A stretch of 24,381 nucleotides of DNA from contig JAEYRZ010000073.1 of NCBI GenBank assembly GCA_023435265.1, positions 1-24,381 of the forward strand, read 5' to 3'. The DNA comes from Pseudomonadota bacterium (lineage in GTDB: Bacteria > Desulfobacterota > Desulfobacteria > Desulfobacterales > Desulfosarcinaceae). The notes beneath the pieces were generated by a model. It ran no database searches. It had not been told where the DNA came from and saw nothing but the letters and a program-made list of their open reading frames with translations. Made by a program: the position numbers and the translations under genes. Position 1 is the stretch's first letter. Each line of letters begins with the position of its first letter. This document shows positions 13,209 to 20,579 of this stretch, one piece after another.

Positions 13209-15622
13209 ACGACATCCGCGCGGTCGGCCCCACTTCAGCCGAAATCTCCCCCGTGACCAGACCGGTGCTGCACCTGGCGGTGCGTTCGCTGGCCGAACGG
13301 GTCCTGCGCAGCGGCGACCTGCGGCTGGACTACTTCGGAGCCGTGCGGGCCGCGGAGGGGATTCGCCTCCACCGCCGTTATCAGAATCAACGCCCCGCAA
13401 ATTACCAGGCCGAGGTGCCGGTTCGCATCCAGGCGGCGCGGGAACGCTTCGATCTCGTGATCAGCGGCCGCATCGACGGGCTGTTCGTGGACGACGCGCT
13501 GACTGTGGTCGAGGAGATCAAGACGACCCATCGTCCGCTGGATGAAATCGAGGTGCATTCCGATCCCGTCCACTGGGGGCAGGCCCAATGCTATGCTTAC
13601 ATGTGGGCCTGTCAAGAGTCCCTCGGGCGGATCGCGGTGCGGCTGACCTATGTCCAGGCGCCCGGCGGCAGACACCGCGAACATACGCGCATCTTCGAGA
13701 CCTCCGAACTGGAATCCTTTTTCAACGACCTTTTGCGGCGCTGGGAGCATTGGTTCGGCGAGCAGGCCGGTTGGTCGGCGGTGCGCGACCCCGGCATCGC
13801 GTCGCTTCCGTTCCCTTTCAGCGGGTACCGCGCCGGGCAGCGCGACATGGCGGTCGCGGTTTATCGGGTTCTGCGGGACGGCGGCCAACTGCTGGTGCAG
13901 GCAGCCACCGGAATCGGCAAGAGCATGGCGGTGTTGTATCCCGCCGTAAAAAACCTGGGCGAGGGCCACGTTCAAAAGATCCTCTTCCTCACGGCGCGCA
14001 CCACCGGGCGGCTGGCCGCCGAAACGGCCCTGGATGTGATGCGCGGCAAAGGGTTGCGCGTCAAATCGGTGAGCCTTACGGCCAAGGACAAGATCTGCCT
14101 GAACCCCGAGAGCGACTGCTTTCCGGAAGAGTGCCCCCATGCAGAAGGGTTTTTCGACCGCATCAACGACGCCCTGCAGGAGGCCTTTGGCCATGATGCG
14201 CTGACCCGCCCGGCCATCGAGGCGGTCGCCCGGAAGCATCGGGTATGCCCGTTCGAACTTTCCCTGGAACTGACCCAATGGGCGGACGTCGTGATCGGGG
14301 ATTACAACTATGTTTTCGATCCCCGCGTGGCGCTGCGCCGGCTCTTTATGGAGGAGGGCGCCCGGCATGCCCTGCTCGTGGACGAAGCGCACAACCTGTT
14401 GGACCGCGCCCGCGAAATGTTTTCGGCCGAACTCTCCAAGGACGCCGTGCTGGCCCTGCGGCGTACCTTGAGGGATGAACTGCCCGAGATTTACCGCCTC
14501 CTCGGACGCATCAACACCTGGATGGCCGCAGCCCGGCGGGAGGATCGTGAGGCCGGCGGAACGCTGAGCGTCGGCGCACGGCCGGATGCGTTGATCGAGC
14601 GTGTGCAACAGTTCGTATACGCCGCCGAACGGTGGCTGGCGCGCAATGTGCGCACCACGTTCCGCGAGCCGCTGCTGACTTTTTTTTTCGAGTGCCTGAA
14701 TTTTTTACGTACTGCCGAACAGTATGCCGAGTGCCACCGTACGATTTACACCGAGTCGTCCGATGACTGGACCATCCAGCTGTTTTGCGTCGATCCGGCG
14801 CCCCAGCTGCGCGAAATATGGCAGGGCGGCGGACCGGGTGTTCTCTTTTCGGCCACGCTGACTCCGGCGGACTTTTTTCAGACCGTACTGGGCTGCTCCC
14901 CCGAGGCCCGCAGGCTCAATATTCCAACGCCTTTTCCGGCCCATAATCTGACGGTCGTAGCCGAGACGCGCATTCAAACCCTGTACCGCAACCGTGAAGC
15001 CTCATGCAAGGCGGTCAGCGACGCCGCTGCCGCGCTGGTGCGATCCCGCAAAGGCAACTACCTGCTGTTTTTCCCTTCCTACGCCTATCAAGAGATGGTC
15101 CAGCGCCAGTTCGCGGGCGATCACGGCGATCTGCGCATATTGGCGCAGCGGCCCGAGATGACCGAGGCCGATCGGGAGGCGTTCCTGGCCGCTTTCGAGC
15201 ATGACGCGGCGCAGACGCTGGTCGGATTCGCGGTGCTGGGAGGCGTTTTCGGAGAGGGGATCGATCTGGTGGGCGAACGGCTCGCCGGAGCCGTGATCGT
15301 GGGGGTCGGCCTGCCGGGGATCTGCATTCAACGCGAATTGATCCGCGATCACTTCGACCGGCGAGGCGCTTGCGGCTTCGAATTCGCCTATCAGTATCCG
15401 GGCATCAACCGCGTGCTGCAGGCGGCCGGCAGGGTGATCCGCTCCGAAGCGGACCGCGGCATTATCCTGCTCATCGACGCACGCTATGGCCAGCAGCGCT
15501 ATCGGAAGCTGTTGCCGTCCCATTGGCATCCGCATTTCCTGAACGCGTCGTCGGATCTCAGCGGTACGATCTGTCGATTCTGGAATGATGGGATTGATAA
15601 CGCTCGTGAAGGCAAGAGGTAA
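13193..15622 (+). CDS. PD-(D/E)XK nuclease / DinG-XPD-family Fe-S DNA helicase fusion
   Basis: 809 residues. The N-terminal domain (about 15-190) has the PD-(D/E)XK signature: D95 in GRIDGL, then E108-I-K110 in VVEEIKTT, and a HWGQAQCYAYM helix as in RecB/Cas4-like nucleases. It is followed by a superfamily 2 helicase of the Rad3/XPD/DinG type: Walker A AATGIGKS (K243), motif Ia LTARTTGR, four Fe-S cysteines C302, C309, C314 and C352, DEAH box LLVDEAHNLL (397-400), motif III LFSATLTP and motif VI QAAGRVIR (743-750). The family unwinds DNA 5'-3' using ATP and a 4Fe-4S cluster, usually in repair. The joined nuclease suggests processing of DNA ends or flaps. Translation probably depends on coupling to the lipoprotein gene since no strong ribosome site is seen. 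Confidence 0.92.
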   Translation: MSHPLNDIRAVGPTSAEISPVTRPVLHLAVRSLAERVLRSGDLRLDYFGAVRAAEGIRLHRRYQNQRPANYQAEVPVRIQAARERFDLVISGRIDGLFVDDALTVVEEIKTTHRPLDEIEVHSDPVHWGQAQCYAYMWACQESLGRIAVRLTYVQAPGGRHREHTRIFETSELESFFNDLLRRWEHWFGEQAGWSAVRDPGIASLPFPFSGYRAGQRDMAVAVYRVLRDGGQLLVQAATGIGKSMAVLYPAVKNLGEGHVQKILFLTARTTGRLAAETALDVMRGKGLRVKSVSLTAKDKICLNPESDCFPEECPHAEGFFDRINDALQEAFGHDALTRPAIEAVARKHRVCPFELSLELTQWADVVIGDYNYVFDPRVALRRLFMEEGARHALLVDEAHNLLDRAREMFSAELSKDAVLALRRTLRDELPEIYRLLGRINTWMAAARREDREAGGTLSVGARPDALIERVQQFVYAAERWLARNVRTTFREPLLTFFFECLNFLRTAEQYAECHRTIYTESSDDWTIQLFCVDPAPQLREIWQGGGPGVLFSATLTPADFFQTVLGCSPEARRLNIPTPFPAHNLTVVAETRIQTLYRNREASCKAVSDAAAALVRSRKGNYLLFFPSYAYQEMVQRQFAGDHGDLRILAQRPEMTEADREAFLAAFEHDAAQTLVGFAVLGGVFGEGIDLVGERLAGAVIVGVGLPGICIQRELIRDHFDRRGACGFEFAYQYPGINRVLQAAGRVIRSEADRGIILLIDARYGQQRYRKLLPSHWHPHFLNASSDLSGTICRFWNDGIDNAREGKR

Positions 15623-15717
15623 GCCCCGGCGATCTGCGCGCCGCACGGCAGCTATTTATACCAAGCGGACAGATGACAAGCCTAACGAAGGGGGGAGCGC
15701 AAGGGCGGAGTGAATGC

Positions 15718-15975
15718 TTAACGCTCGTCGACGGTCTTGCTGAGACAATACTGCCGCCAGGTGCACTTGAGTTCATCGCACTCGCTGATCCCCCGGCGGA
15801 AGCAGTCACTCTGCCCCTCGGTTCGCTGTAAGCTGCGGACCATCGCGATGATGTCCACATGTCGGTTTTTTTCACGGGTTTTCATGGCATTGGATTCCGG
15901 TATGCCGTTGGTGGATCGAAGCGATCCATCGACCTCCCTTGTTGGAATGTCTTTGTTTTTGGTTTGATCGGCCAT
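15718..15975 (-). CDS. Small Cys-rich protein, 85 aa, unknown function
   Basis: 85 residues from an ATG at 15975; GGAA is the only ribosome-site-like element, and the ATG at 15987 is an alternative. The N-terminal 30 residues are polar and unstructured-looking. The conserved-looking part is REKNRHVDIIAMVRSLQRTEG followed by C58-x7-C66-x4-C71-x5-C77 with W73 between the last two cysteines (KCTWRQYC). Four closely spaced cysteines suggest a small metal-binding (zinc) fold. Similar short proteins seem familiar from Desulfobacterota, but I cannot name a family. It is 198 bases downstream of another Cys-rich ORF on the same strand, and convergent with the helicase gene. Confidence 0.6.
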   Translation of the reverse strand: MADQTKNKDIPTREVDGSLRSTNGIPESNAMKTREKNRHVDIIAMVRSLQRTEGQSDCFRRGISECDELKCTWRQYCLSKTVDER

Positions 15976-16067
15976 GGTTGGTTCCATTTCTGCGGTACCC
16001 CGGCCGATGCCGTGCCGGCAAGCGGGAGATGGAAAAGGCCGCGCCTGCCCGCAGGAATGCGCAAAGG

Positions 16068-16082
16068 CCGGGATCATCCCGG
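16068..16082. repeat. Short inverted repeat between the two Cys-rich genes
   Basis: CCGGGA-TCA-TCCCGG is a perfect 6-bp hairpin with a three-base loop. A second small GGGA/TCCC stem and an eight-base A-run (T-run on the minus strand) follow at about 16085-16109. On the minus strand the T-run comes before rather than after the strong hairpin, so it is not a classic terminator. It may instead process or stabilise the two-gene transcript. Confidence 0.3.
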
Positions 16083-16173
16083 TAGCATGGGAAAAAATCC
16101 CAAAAAAAAGTGCGAAAAATTCATTTCCCATAATCAACAAGCAGTCTTCTCGTACGTTCGGTCGATTCGAGTT

Positions 16174-16374
16174 TCAGCACACGCTCAGCGCACTTGCGAA
16201 AGGCGACGCGATCTGAAAGCGGCTCTCTTCCGTAAAATCCACGGCAGTATAGACATTGCTTTCCCTGCGGGACAGCTGCAGGCTTTGAATGTTTTGAATC
16301 AGGGCACAGGTCTTGAGACACTCGTCTTTGGGGAAGTTCTTGTTTTGACAGTCCTTGCAGGGAGACGAGATCAT
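16174..16374 (-). CDS. Small Cys-rich protein, 66 aa, unknown function
   Basis: 66 residues with a near-perfect AAAGGAGG four to five bases before the ATG. The N-terminus MISSPCKDCQNKNFPKDECL continues KTC, giving C6-x2-C9-x9-C19-x3-C23, a plausible zinc-binding knuckle with a NKNFPKDEC core. The rest, starting ALIQNIQSLQLSRRE, is probably helical and ends in a cysteine. I do not recognise a named family. A longer open frame (16501-16121) overlaps it in another register but lacks a ribosome site. Together with the 85-residue gene downstream it forms a pair of Cys-rich small proteins under one AT-rich control region. Confidence 0.65.
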   Translation of the reverse strand: MISSPCKDCQNKNFPKDECLKTCALIQNIQSLQLSRRESNVYTAVDFTEESRFQIASPFASALSVC

Positions 16375-16410
16375 GGGGCCTCCTTTTGTTGATTTGTGGG
16401 GTAACTGTCT

Positions 16411-16435
16411 GTTCGAACATATAATATGAACGAAC
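16411..16435. promoter_or_regulatory. Imperfect 25-bp palindrome overlapping a likely -10 box
   Basis: GTTCG..CATAT pairs with ATATG..CGAAC around a single central base, with only two mismatched positions per arm (10 of 12 pairs match). The centre contains a TATAAT on the plus strand and a TATTAT on the minus strand. The palindrome sits 37 bases upstream of the 66-residue Cys-rich gene, in a very AT-rich island. It looks like an operator covering the promoter of the Cys-rich pair. A TTGATG lies upstream on the minus strand, but its 12-15 bp spacing is poor. Confidence 0.5.
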
Positions 16436-16565
16436 TTCCATCAACCGTGAGGCCACTATATTAAAGATCGGGGCCGCGTGTCCATGAAGCGGCTGGCTCA
16501 TTTTTATGGGTTTTCCCGCCGCGTCCGGGAGTTCTTCCCAATGCTGCGCCCCCTGAAGGGTTCGT

Positions 16566-17243
16566 TTACTCCTTCCACAACTCTACGTCGATCAGTCCCA
16601 GGCGCGCGGCATAGCGCACGAGTTCCATGGCGCTGTGGATATCGAGCTTGTGCATGATGTTGGTGCGGTGGTTTTCGACGGTTTTGATGCTGATGCAGAG
16701 GCGGTCGGCGATATCGGCTTTGCTGACGCCCTCGGCGAGCATGCGCATGATTTCCTGTTCGCGGGAGGTCAGCTTGCTGTATCCGGTGTCGCTCACTTTT
16801 GCTTCTTTGGCCGGAGACTGCATCAGCTTGGCGACCACTTCGTGCGATATGGAGCTGTCGAGGAAAAACTCACCTGCCGCGACCGCATCGAGGCCCTGGG
16901 CGAGACGATCGGCCGCCGACTCCTTGACCACGTAGCCGGTGGCACCGGCCTGGAAGGCCTCGACGATGTAGTCGATCTTGGAATGCATGCTCAGAATCAT
17001 GATTTTCGTGCGCGGCAGCTGCCGGCGGATCTTGCGGGTCAGTTCCATCCCGTTTTCATCGGGCAGCGAGATGTCGATCAGGATGACATCCGGCCGGGTC
17101 TGGCACGCCTTTTCAAGGCCTTCGCGGCCTGTACCGGCCTCGCCGATCACTTCGAAACGCCCTTCGCGCTCGATAATCGTCTTGATGCCTTCACGGAACA
17201 GTGGATGGTCATCGATGATCAGAATCCGCGTTCTGCTGGTCAC
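16566..17243 (-). CDS. NarL/FixJ-family response regulator
   Basis: 225 residues. The receiver domain (about 5-122) has the acidic pair D11/D12, phospho-acceptor D57 in LIDISLPD, a serine S85 in ILSMHS and K107 in GYVVKES. The LuxR-type helix-turn-helix (about 155-220) has the hallmark LTSREQEIMRMLAEG, SKADIADRLCISIKTVENHRTNIMHKL. The GTG start has AAAGGAG seven bases upstream and overlaps the end of the kinase gene by 35 bases, so the two are translationally coupled. The partner is the three-PAS HisKA_3 kinase immediately upstream. Target promoters are not known. Confidence 0.94.
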   Translation of the reverse strand: MTSRTRILIIDDHPLFREGIKTIIEREGRFEVIGEAGTGREGLEKACQTRPDVILIDISLPDENGMELTRKIRRQLPRTKIMILSMHSKIDYIVEAFQAGATGYVVKESAADRLAQGLDAVAAGEFFLDSSISHEVVAKLMQSPAKEAKVSDTGYSKLTSREQEIMRMLAEGVSKADIADRLCISIKTVENHRTNIMHKLDIHSAMELVRYAARLGLIDVELWKE

Positions 17244-19251
17244 GGTACTGCTCCTTTATCGGAATGGTGATGAGAATGGCGGTGCCTTTGCCGAAGCGCG
17301 AACGAATGTCGATGCTGCCGTCCAGCAGGCCGACCCGTTCGACCATGCTGTGCAGCCCCATGCGCTTCTCGGTGTACGATTTGGCCCGCCAGCGCTCGAC
17401 ATCGAAACCTTTGCCGTCATCGATGATTCTGAGCAGCAGATTGGGCGAAGAGGCCACCAGGCGTACGGTCACGCCCTTGGCTTCGGCATGCTTCTTGACA
17501 TTATACAGGGCTTCCTGAACCAGGCGGTAGACATTGATCTGGATGTCCTGTTCCAACACCAGGTCGTCCAGGCCGGCGGCGATGAAGTCGATTTTCAGCT
17601 GACTGCTCTTTGCGAAATCCTCGCAGTAAAGAAACAACGTATTGACCAGGCCCAGCTGATCCAGACCCGGAGGGCGCAGGTCGTAGGCCATGTTGCGGAC
17701 TTCGGAAATGGAGCGCTGCAGAAGCTGAACGAGTTCGTCGACTTTGCGGCGCGCTTCGGGGCTGCCTCCCTCGGCCGGAAACAATGTTTGCAGGCCGATT
17801 TTCAAGCTGGAAAGGTCCTGGGCGATGTGATCGTGCAGGTCGCGCGCAATTTTGTAACGCTCATTCTCCTGGGCCTTGAGCAGTTCATGCGTCAGGGTCT
17901 GAATCTGGCGGCGGGCTTGACGGCGTTCGCTGATGTCTACGCCCACACAGAGATATTCTTCGGTATTTCCGGAGGCATCGAGGACCGGCCGGTTCGTCCA
18001 GGCGACCCACACCGGTTCGCCGTTGCGTTTGATATTCTTCAGCTCGCTGGTCTTGTACTTGTCCGGATGATCGAAGAAGTCGGCCAGCTGAACGCCGATG
18101 TCGCGTCCCTGACTGTCGGTATACGGCAATATGGTTCCAATGAGGTTGCGGCCGATGATTTCCGCTTCGCTGTAGCCGAAGAATTCCTGGGCGTATTCAT
18201 TGAAAAACGTGATGCGGCCCTGCGTGTCGAAACGGATGATCAGACTGTTCGTACTCTGGACCAGTTCGCGGTACTTGTGCTCGCTCCAGCGCAATGCCTC
18301 CTCGGACTCTTTGCGCGCGGTGATATCGCGGGCGGTGGTGTGAATGCAGGGGACGCCGGCCAGGGTGATGGATTTGCTGCTGAATTCAGTGTCCACACGC
18401 CGCCCGTCGTTGCGGCGGATGGCGGCTTCGATAGTGAAGGACTGCCCGGCGTGAATGCGGTGAAAGTACTCTTCGTAACCCGCCGGATCGATGCTCTCGT
18501 CCAGATCCTGGACCTGCTTGTGAATCAGGGCGGACTTGCTGTAGCCGGTCAGCTGAACGGCTGCATCGTTGACATCCATCAGGCGGCCTTTGCGGTCGCT
18601 GATGAAGATGGCGTCGCGAGATCCTTCGAACAGGCTCAGGTAGCGCTGCTGGTTTTCGCGCAGGGTGGTTTCGACCTCTTTGCGTTCCTCGATTTCCAGG
18701 CGCAGCTGCGCATTGGCATGGGTCAGCGCGGCCGTGCGGGCCCTGACCAGTTCCTCCAGGTGGGAACGGTGCCGTTTGAGTTCGTCCTGATTCTGCTTGC
18801 GGTCATGGATATCCATCATCATCGCATATTTGGAAATGGTGCCGTCGATGTGACGGATGGGTGCGTTGACGACATAATACCATCGTCCGTCGCGGGGGCT
18901 GATCACCTCCCAGCGGATGGTCTCCCCGCGCAGGATCCGATGATTGATGCACCAGGGGCAGACCGTGCGGCGCCCGAAGGCGCGATAGCAGAGTTCGCCG
19001 GTGGCATCGAAGCCGAGGTGCTGAATCATGCGGTCATTGACGAATTCGATGCGGTAATCGGTGGAGCAGATATAGATCATGCCCTCGAAGGCATCCACCA
19101 TGGCATTGAAAAGGCGCTCATTCTCGCAGATGATTTCCCACAGCGGGAGATCCTGCAGCGAACACCCGTTAAAGGCAGCGGGCCCTTTGCGGAGCAGTTC
19201 CTTAAGGTGCGGCCACGCGCTGAATTCCGGTTTGGGGGGGTGGGTCTGCAT
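17209..19251 (-). CDS. Three-PAS, NarX/DegS-type sensor histidine kinase
   Basis: 680 residues with no membrane segment. There are three PAS domains (about 44-154, 204-314 and 324-444). A charged coiled coil lies between the first two. A HisKA_3 domain carries the phospho-acceptor H473 in ARDLHDHIAQDLSSLK, and the HATPase has VQEALYNVKKHAEAK, IIDDGKGF and GLHSMVERVGLLDG. The first PAS holds LCYRAF followed by VCPWC, a cysteine cluster seen in some anaerobe PAS sensors and possibly redox or metal sensing. I chose the ATG at 19251 (GGAG about 9 bases upstream). The frame extends to 19344, but those 31 residues are Arg/Ala-rich, have no ribosome site and overlap a GC-rich hairpin. It overlaps its NarL-like regulator by 35 bases. 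Confidence 0.92.
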   Translation of the reverse strand: MQTHPPKPEFSAWPHLKELLRKGPAAFNGCSLQDLPLWEIICENERLFNAMVDAFEGMIYICSTDYRIEFVNDRMIQHLGFDATGELCYRAFGRRTVCPWCINHRILRGETIRWEVISPRDGRWYYVVNAPIRHIDGTISKYAMMMDIHDRKQNQDELKRHRSHLEELVRARTAALTHANAQLRLEIEERKEVETTLRENQQRYLSLFEGSRDAIFISDRKGRLMDVNDAAVQLTGYSKSALIHKQVQDLDESIDPAGYEEYFHRIHAGQSFTIEAAIRRNDGRRVDTEFSSKSITLAGVPCIHTTARDITARKESEEALRWSEHKYRELVQSTNSLIIRFDTQGRITFFNEYAQEFFGYSEAEIIGRNLIGTILPYTDSQGRDIGVQLADFFDHPDKYKTSELKNIKRNGEPVWVAWTNRPVLDASGNTEEYLCVGVDISERRQARRQIQTLTHELLKAQENERYKIARDLHDHIAQDLSSLKIGLQTLFPAEGGSPEARRKVDELVQLLQRSISEVRNMAYDLRPPGLDQLGLVNTLFLYCEDFAKSSQLKIDFIAAGLDDLVLEQDIQINVYRLVQEALYNVKKHAEAKGVTVRLVASSPNLLLRIIDDGKGFDVERWRAKSYTEKRMGLHSMVERVGLLDGSIDIRSRFGKGTAILITIPIKEQYRDQQNADSDHR

Positions 19252-19275
19252 TTTCACCAGCTCCGCCGGGCGAGA

Positions 19276-19305
19276 AGACAAGCCGGCGCGCGCGGGCGCT
19301 TGTCT
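19276..19305. repeat. GC-rich hairpin in the leader of the three-PAS kinase gene
   Basis: AGACAAGC (19276-19283) and GCTTGTCT (19298-19305) form a perfect 8-bp stem around a 14-base loop made almost entirely of G and C. It ends 24 bases upstream of the chosen kinase start and just beyond its ribosome site, so on the minus-strand RNA it is a 5'-leader hairpin. There is no U-tract. Confidence 0.45.
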
Positions 19306-19463
19306 TTGCGCGCGCCGTGATTGCGATCGCGCATAACTTGCCATAATATCGGGTTTGAATGAAAGCGGAATTTTTGATAGGCAGCGGTTCTAAAGAACGG
19401 CCCGTTATCCCGACCGGACTCGATTCAGGCAGAATGAATGTGGATCGGCGCATTCGGGAAGGC

Positions 19464-19486
19464 CTGGAATGGTCACCGCATTCCAG
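19464..19486. repeat. Inverted repeat between divergent genes
   Basis: CTGGAATG (19464-19471) and CATTCCAG (19479-19486) form a perfect 8-bp dyad with a seven-base spacer (23 bp in total). It lies between the three-PAS kinase and the divergent 119-residue gene, 41 bases before the latter's start. The size and spacing suit a dimeric repressor or activator site. I could not identify convincing -35/-10 boxes beside it. Confidence 0.5.
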
Positions 19487-19527
19487 AGGTCGCGCAGGCG
19501 GGCCCACTGCAGTGAAGGATCGAACGA

Positions 19528-19887
19528 ATGGACTCTCGACAAGCGATCATTTCGTTTTCGCAGAGCGAAAAAATCAAGAGCGGCTTGATCTGGTGCTCGC
19601 AATGCGTCCAGCTGGCCGGTAACCTGAGCCAACCGGAGCAGCTGGGAGCCGTGAGGCTTTTGCAGGCCATTACGGCCATGCTGGCCAACGAAATGCAGCT
19701 CGCCCGGCAAACGACCGGGGATGCGATTTGGCTGGAGGCGGATAAAATGCTCAACAAGGCCCGCGTCATGCTCGATTCAGGGGTCGGGCAGGAGGCCGTG
19801 CACCACTTCACCCAGGCCCTCAGCCAGGTCAACCGCATCGGTCAAAAGGCGATGAGCGCCCTGATCGACAAAGGCCTCTTGAAATAA
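19528..19887 (+). CDS. Helical protein of unknown function (119 aa)
   Basis: 119 residues starting MDSRQAIISFSQSEKIKSGL. It is predicted to be nearly all helix with regular Leu/Ala/Gln spacing (LGAVRLLQAITAMLANEMQLARQ and EAVHHFTQALSQVNRIGQKAMSALIDKGLLK). It has one CSQC pair (residues 23-26) and no membrane segment. AAGGAT lies seven bases before the ATG, so the start is good. The gene is followed after 65 bases by cutA on the same strand and may share its mRNA. I do not recognise the family; helix-bundle scaffold or regulator is as far as the sequence goes. Confidence 0.65.
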   Translation: MDSRQAIISFSQSEKIKSGLIWCSQCVQLAGNLSQPEQLGAVRLLQAITAMLANEMQLARQTTGDAIWLEADKMLNKARVMLDSGVGQEAVHHFTQALSQVNRIGQKAMSALIDKGLLK

Positions 19888-19952
19888 AGGACGCGTCCCG
19901 CGGAGCGATCCAAACGGATTTTGCGGCGCCGAGAGGTTGAAGAGGGCTGAAA

Positions 19953-20282
19953 ATGAAGATTTACATGGTCTATGTCACTTTCAAGGACAAGGAACAGGCC
20001 CGCGCTATCGGCCGGGAGCTGGTCGAATCGAGACTGGTGGCGTGCGCCAATATATTCGATCACATGAATTCGATTTATTTTTGGGAAAACAAGCTGCAGG
20101 ACGACCAGGAGGCCGTCCTGATCGCCAAAACCACCGAGGACAAGACCGCTGCCGTGACGCAGATGGTCAAGGCGCGGCATACTTACGAATGCCCGTGCAT
20201 CGTGTACTGGCCCATCGCCGGCGGCAACGACGATTTTTTGGGGTGGGTGGCGGCCCAAACCACCGATCTGCTGAACGAGTGA
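19953..20282 (+). CDS. cutA: CutA1-family divalent-cation tolerance protein
   Basis: 109 residues, the standard CutA1 length. The family pattern is clear: MVYVTFKDKEQARAIGRELV, ESRLVACANIF, SIYFWENKLQDDQEAVLIAKT, the KARHTYECPCIVYWPI strand (usually H-x-Y-x-x-P) and a final GNDDFLGWV. CutA1 forms a ferredoxin-like trimer and has been linked to copper and other metal tolerance, though its actual role is debated. GAGGG precedes the ATG. An unknown 87-residue gene follows after 28 bases. The conserved aromatic positions are present, so it should fold normally. Confidence 0.95.
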   Translation: MKIYMVYVTFKDKEQARAIGRELVESRLVACANIFDHMNSIYFWENKLQDDQEAVLIAKTTEDKTAAVTQMVKARHTYECPCIVYWPIAGGNDDFLGWVAAQTTDLLNE

Positions 20283-20310
20283 TCGATTCTCGATTAGAAA
20301 CGGCGCGGAC

Positions 20311-20574
20311 ATGAAAGACAAGCTGGGACTGTATTATTACCCCTTTCCGGCGAACAAGCGCGTGCGCATGTATGTGCGTTCCCACGCGGCGGGGGAGATT
20401 GAATTCAGGCTCTGGAATCAGGATGATCCTCAAATGTGGGAGGAGCATGGCTGGGTGCCGTACGCGGCCATCGAGCAGGCCAAGGCGATGTACTCGGGAG
20501 GCCCCTTCGATCCGAACCGGGCCTATGATCTCTCCCTGGCCCGGGCCCTGCTGAGCGGGCAGCCGCCCGGCTGA
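20311..20574 (+). CDS. Conserved-looking hypothetical protein (87 aa)
   Basis: 87 residues rich in aromatic residues at the start (KLGLYYYPF), then RVRMYVRSHAAGEIEFRLWN. A MWEEHGWVPYAAIEQAKAMY block follows, and PFDPNRAYDLSLARALL at the end. No membrane segment or signal peptide, and no cysteine. The composition and lack of a competing frame suggest a genuine gene, but the ribosome site is weak (CGGCGCGG). It follows cutA by 28 bases and converges with the YqeY-like gene with five bases between stops. I do not recognise the family. Confidence 0.6.
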   Translation: MKDKLGLYYYPFPANKRVRMYVRSHAAGEIEFRLWNQDDPQMWEEHGWVPYAAIEQAKAMYSGGPFDPNRAYDLSLARALLSGQPPG

Positions 20575-20579
20575 GCGCG

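Noticed and set aside
13235..14608. 457-residue minus-strand frame opposite the helicase
   Set aside because: No domain pattern; the plus strand holds a complete nuclease-helicase.
13193..15622. Calling the nuclease-helicase a CRISPR CasDinG or defence system
   Set aside because: No cas genes, repeats or defence partners are nearby; the fusion is better described as a COG1199-type nuclease-helicase.
15718..16140. 140-residue version of the Cys-rich protein beginning at 16140
   Set aside because: The extra N-terminus is a hydrophobic, poorly structured stretch across the intergenic hairpins with no ribosome site.
16978..19320. 780-residue plus-strand frame opposite the three-PAS kinase
   Set aside because: It mirrors the kinase codon pattern and shows no recognisable domain, while the minus strand holds complete kinase motifs.
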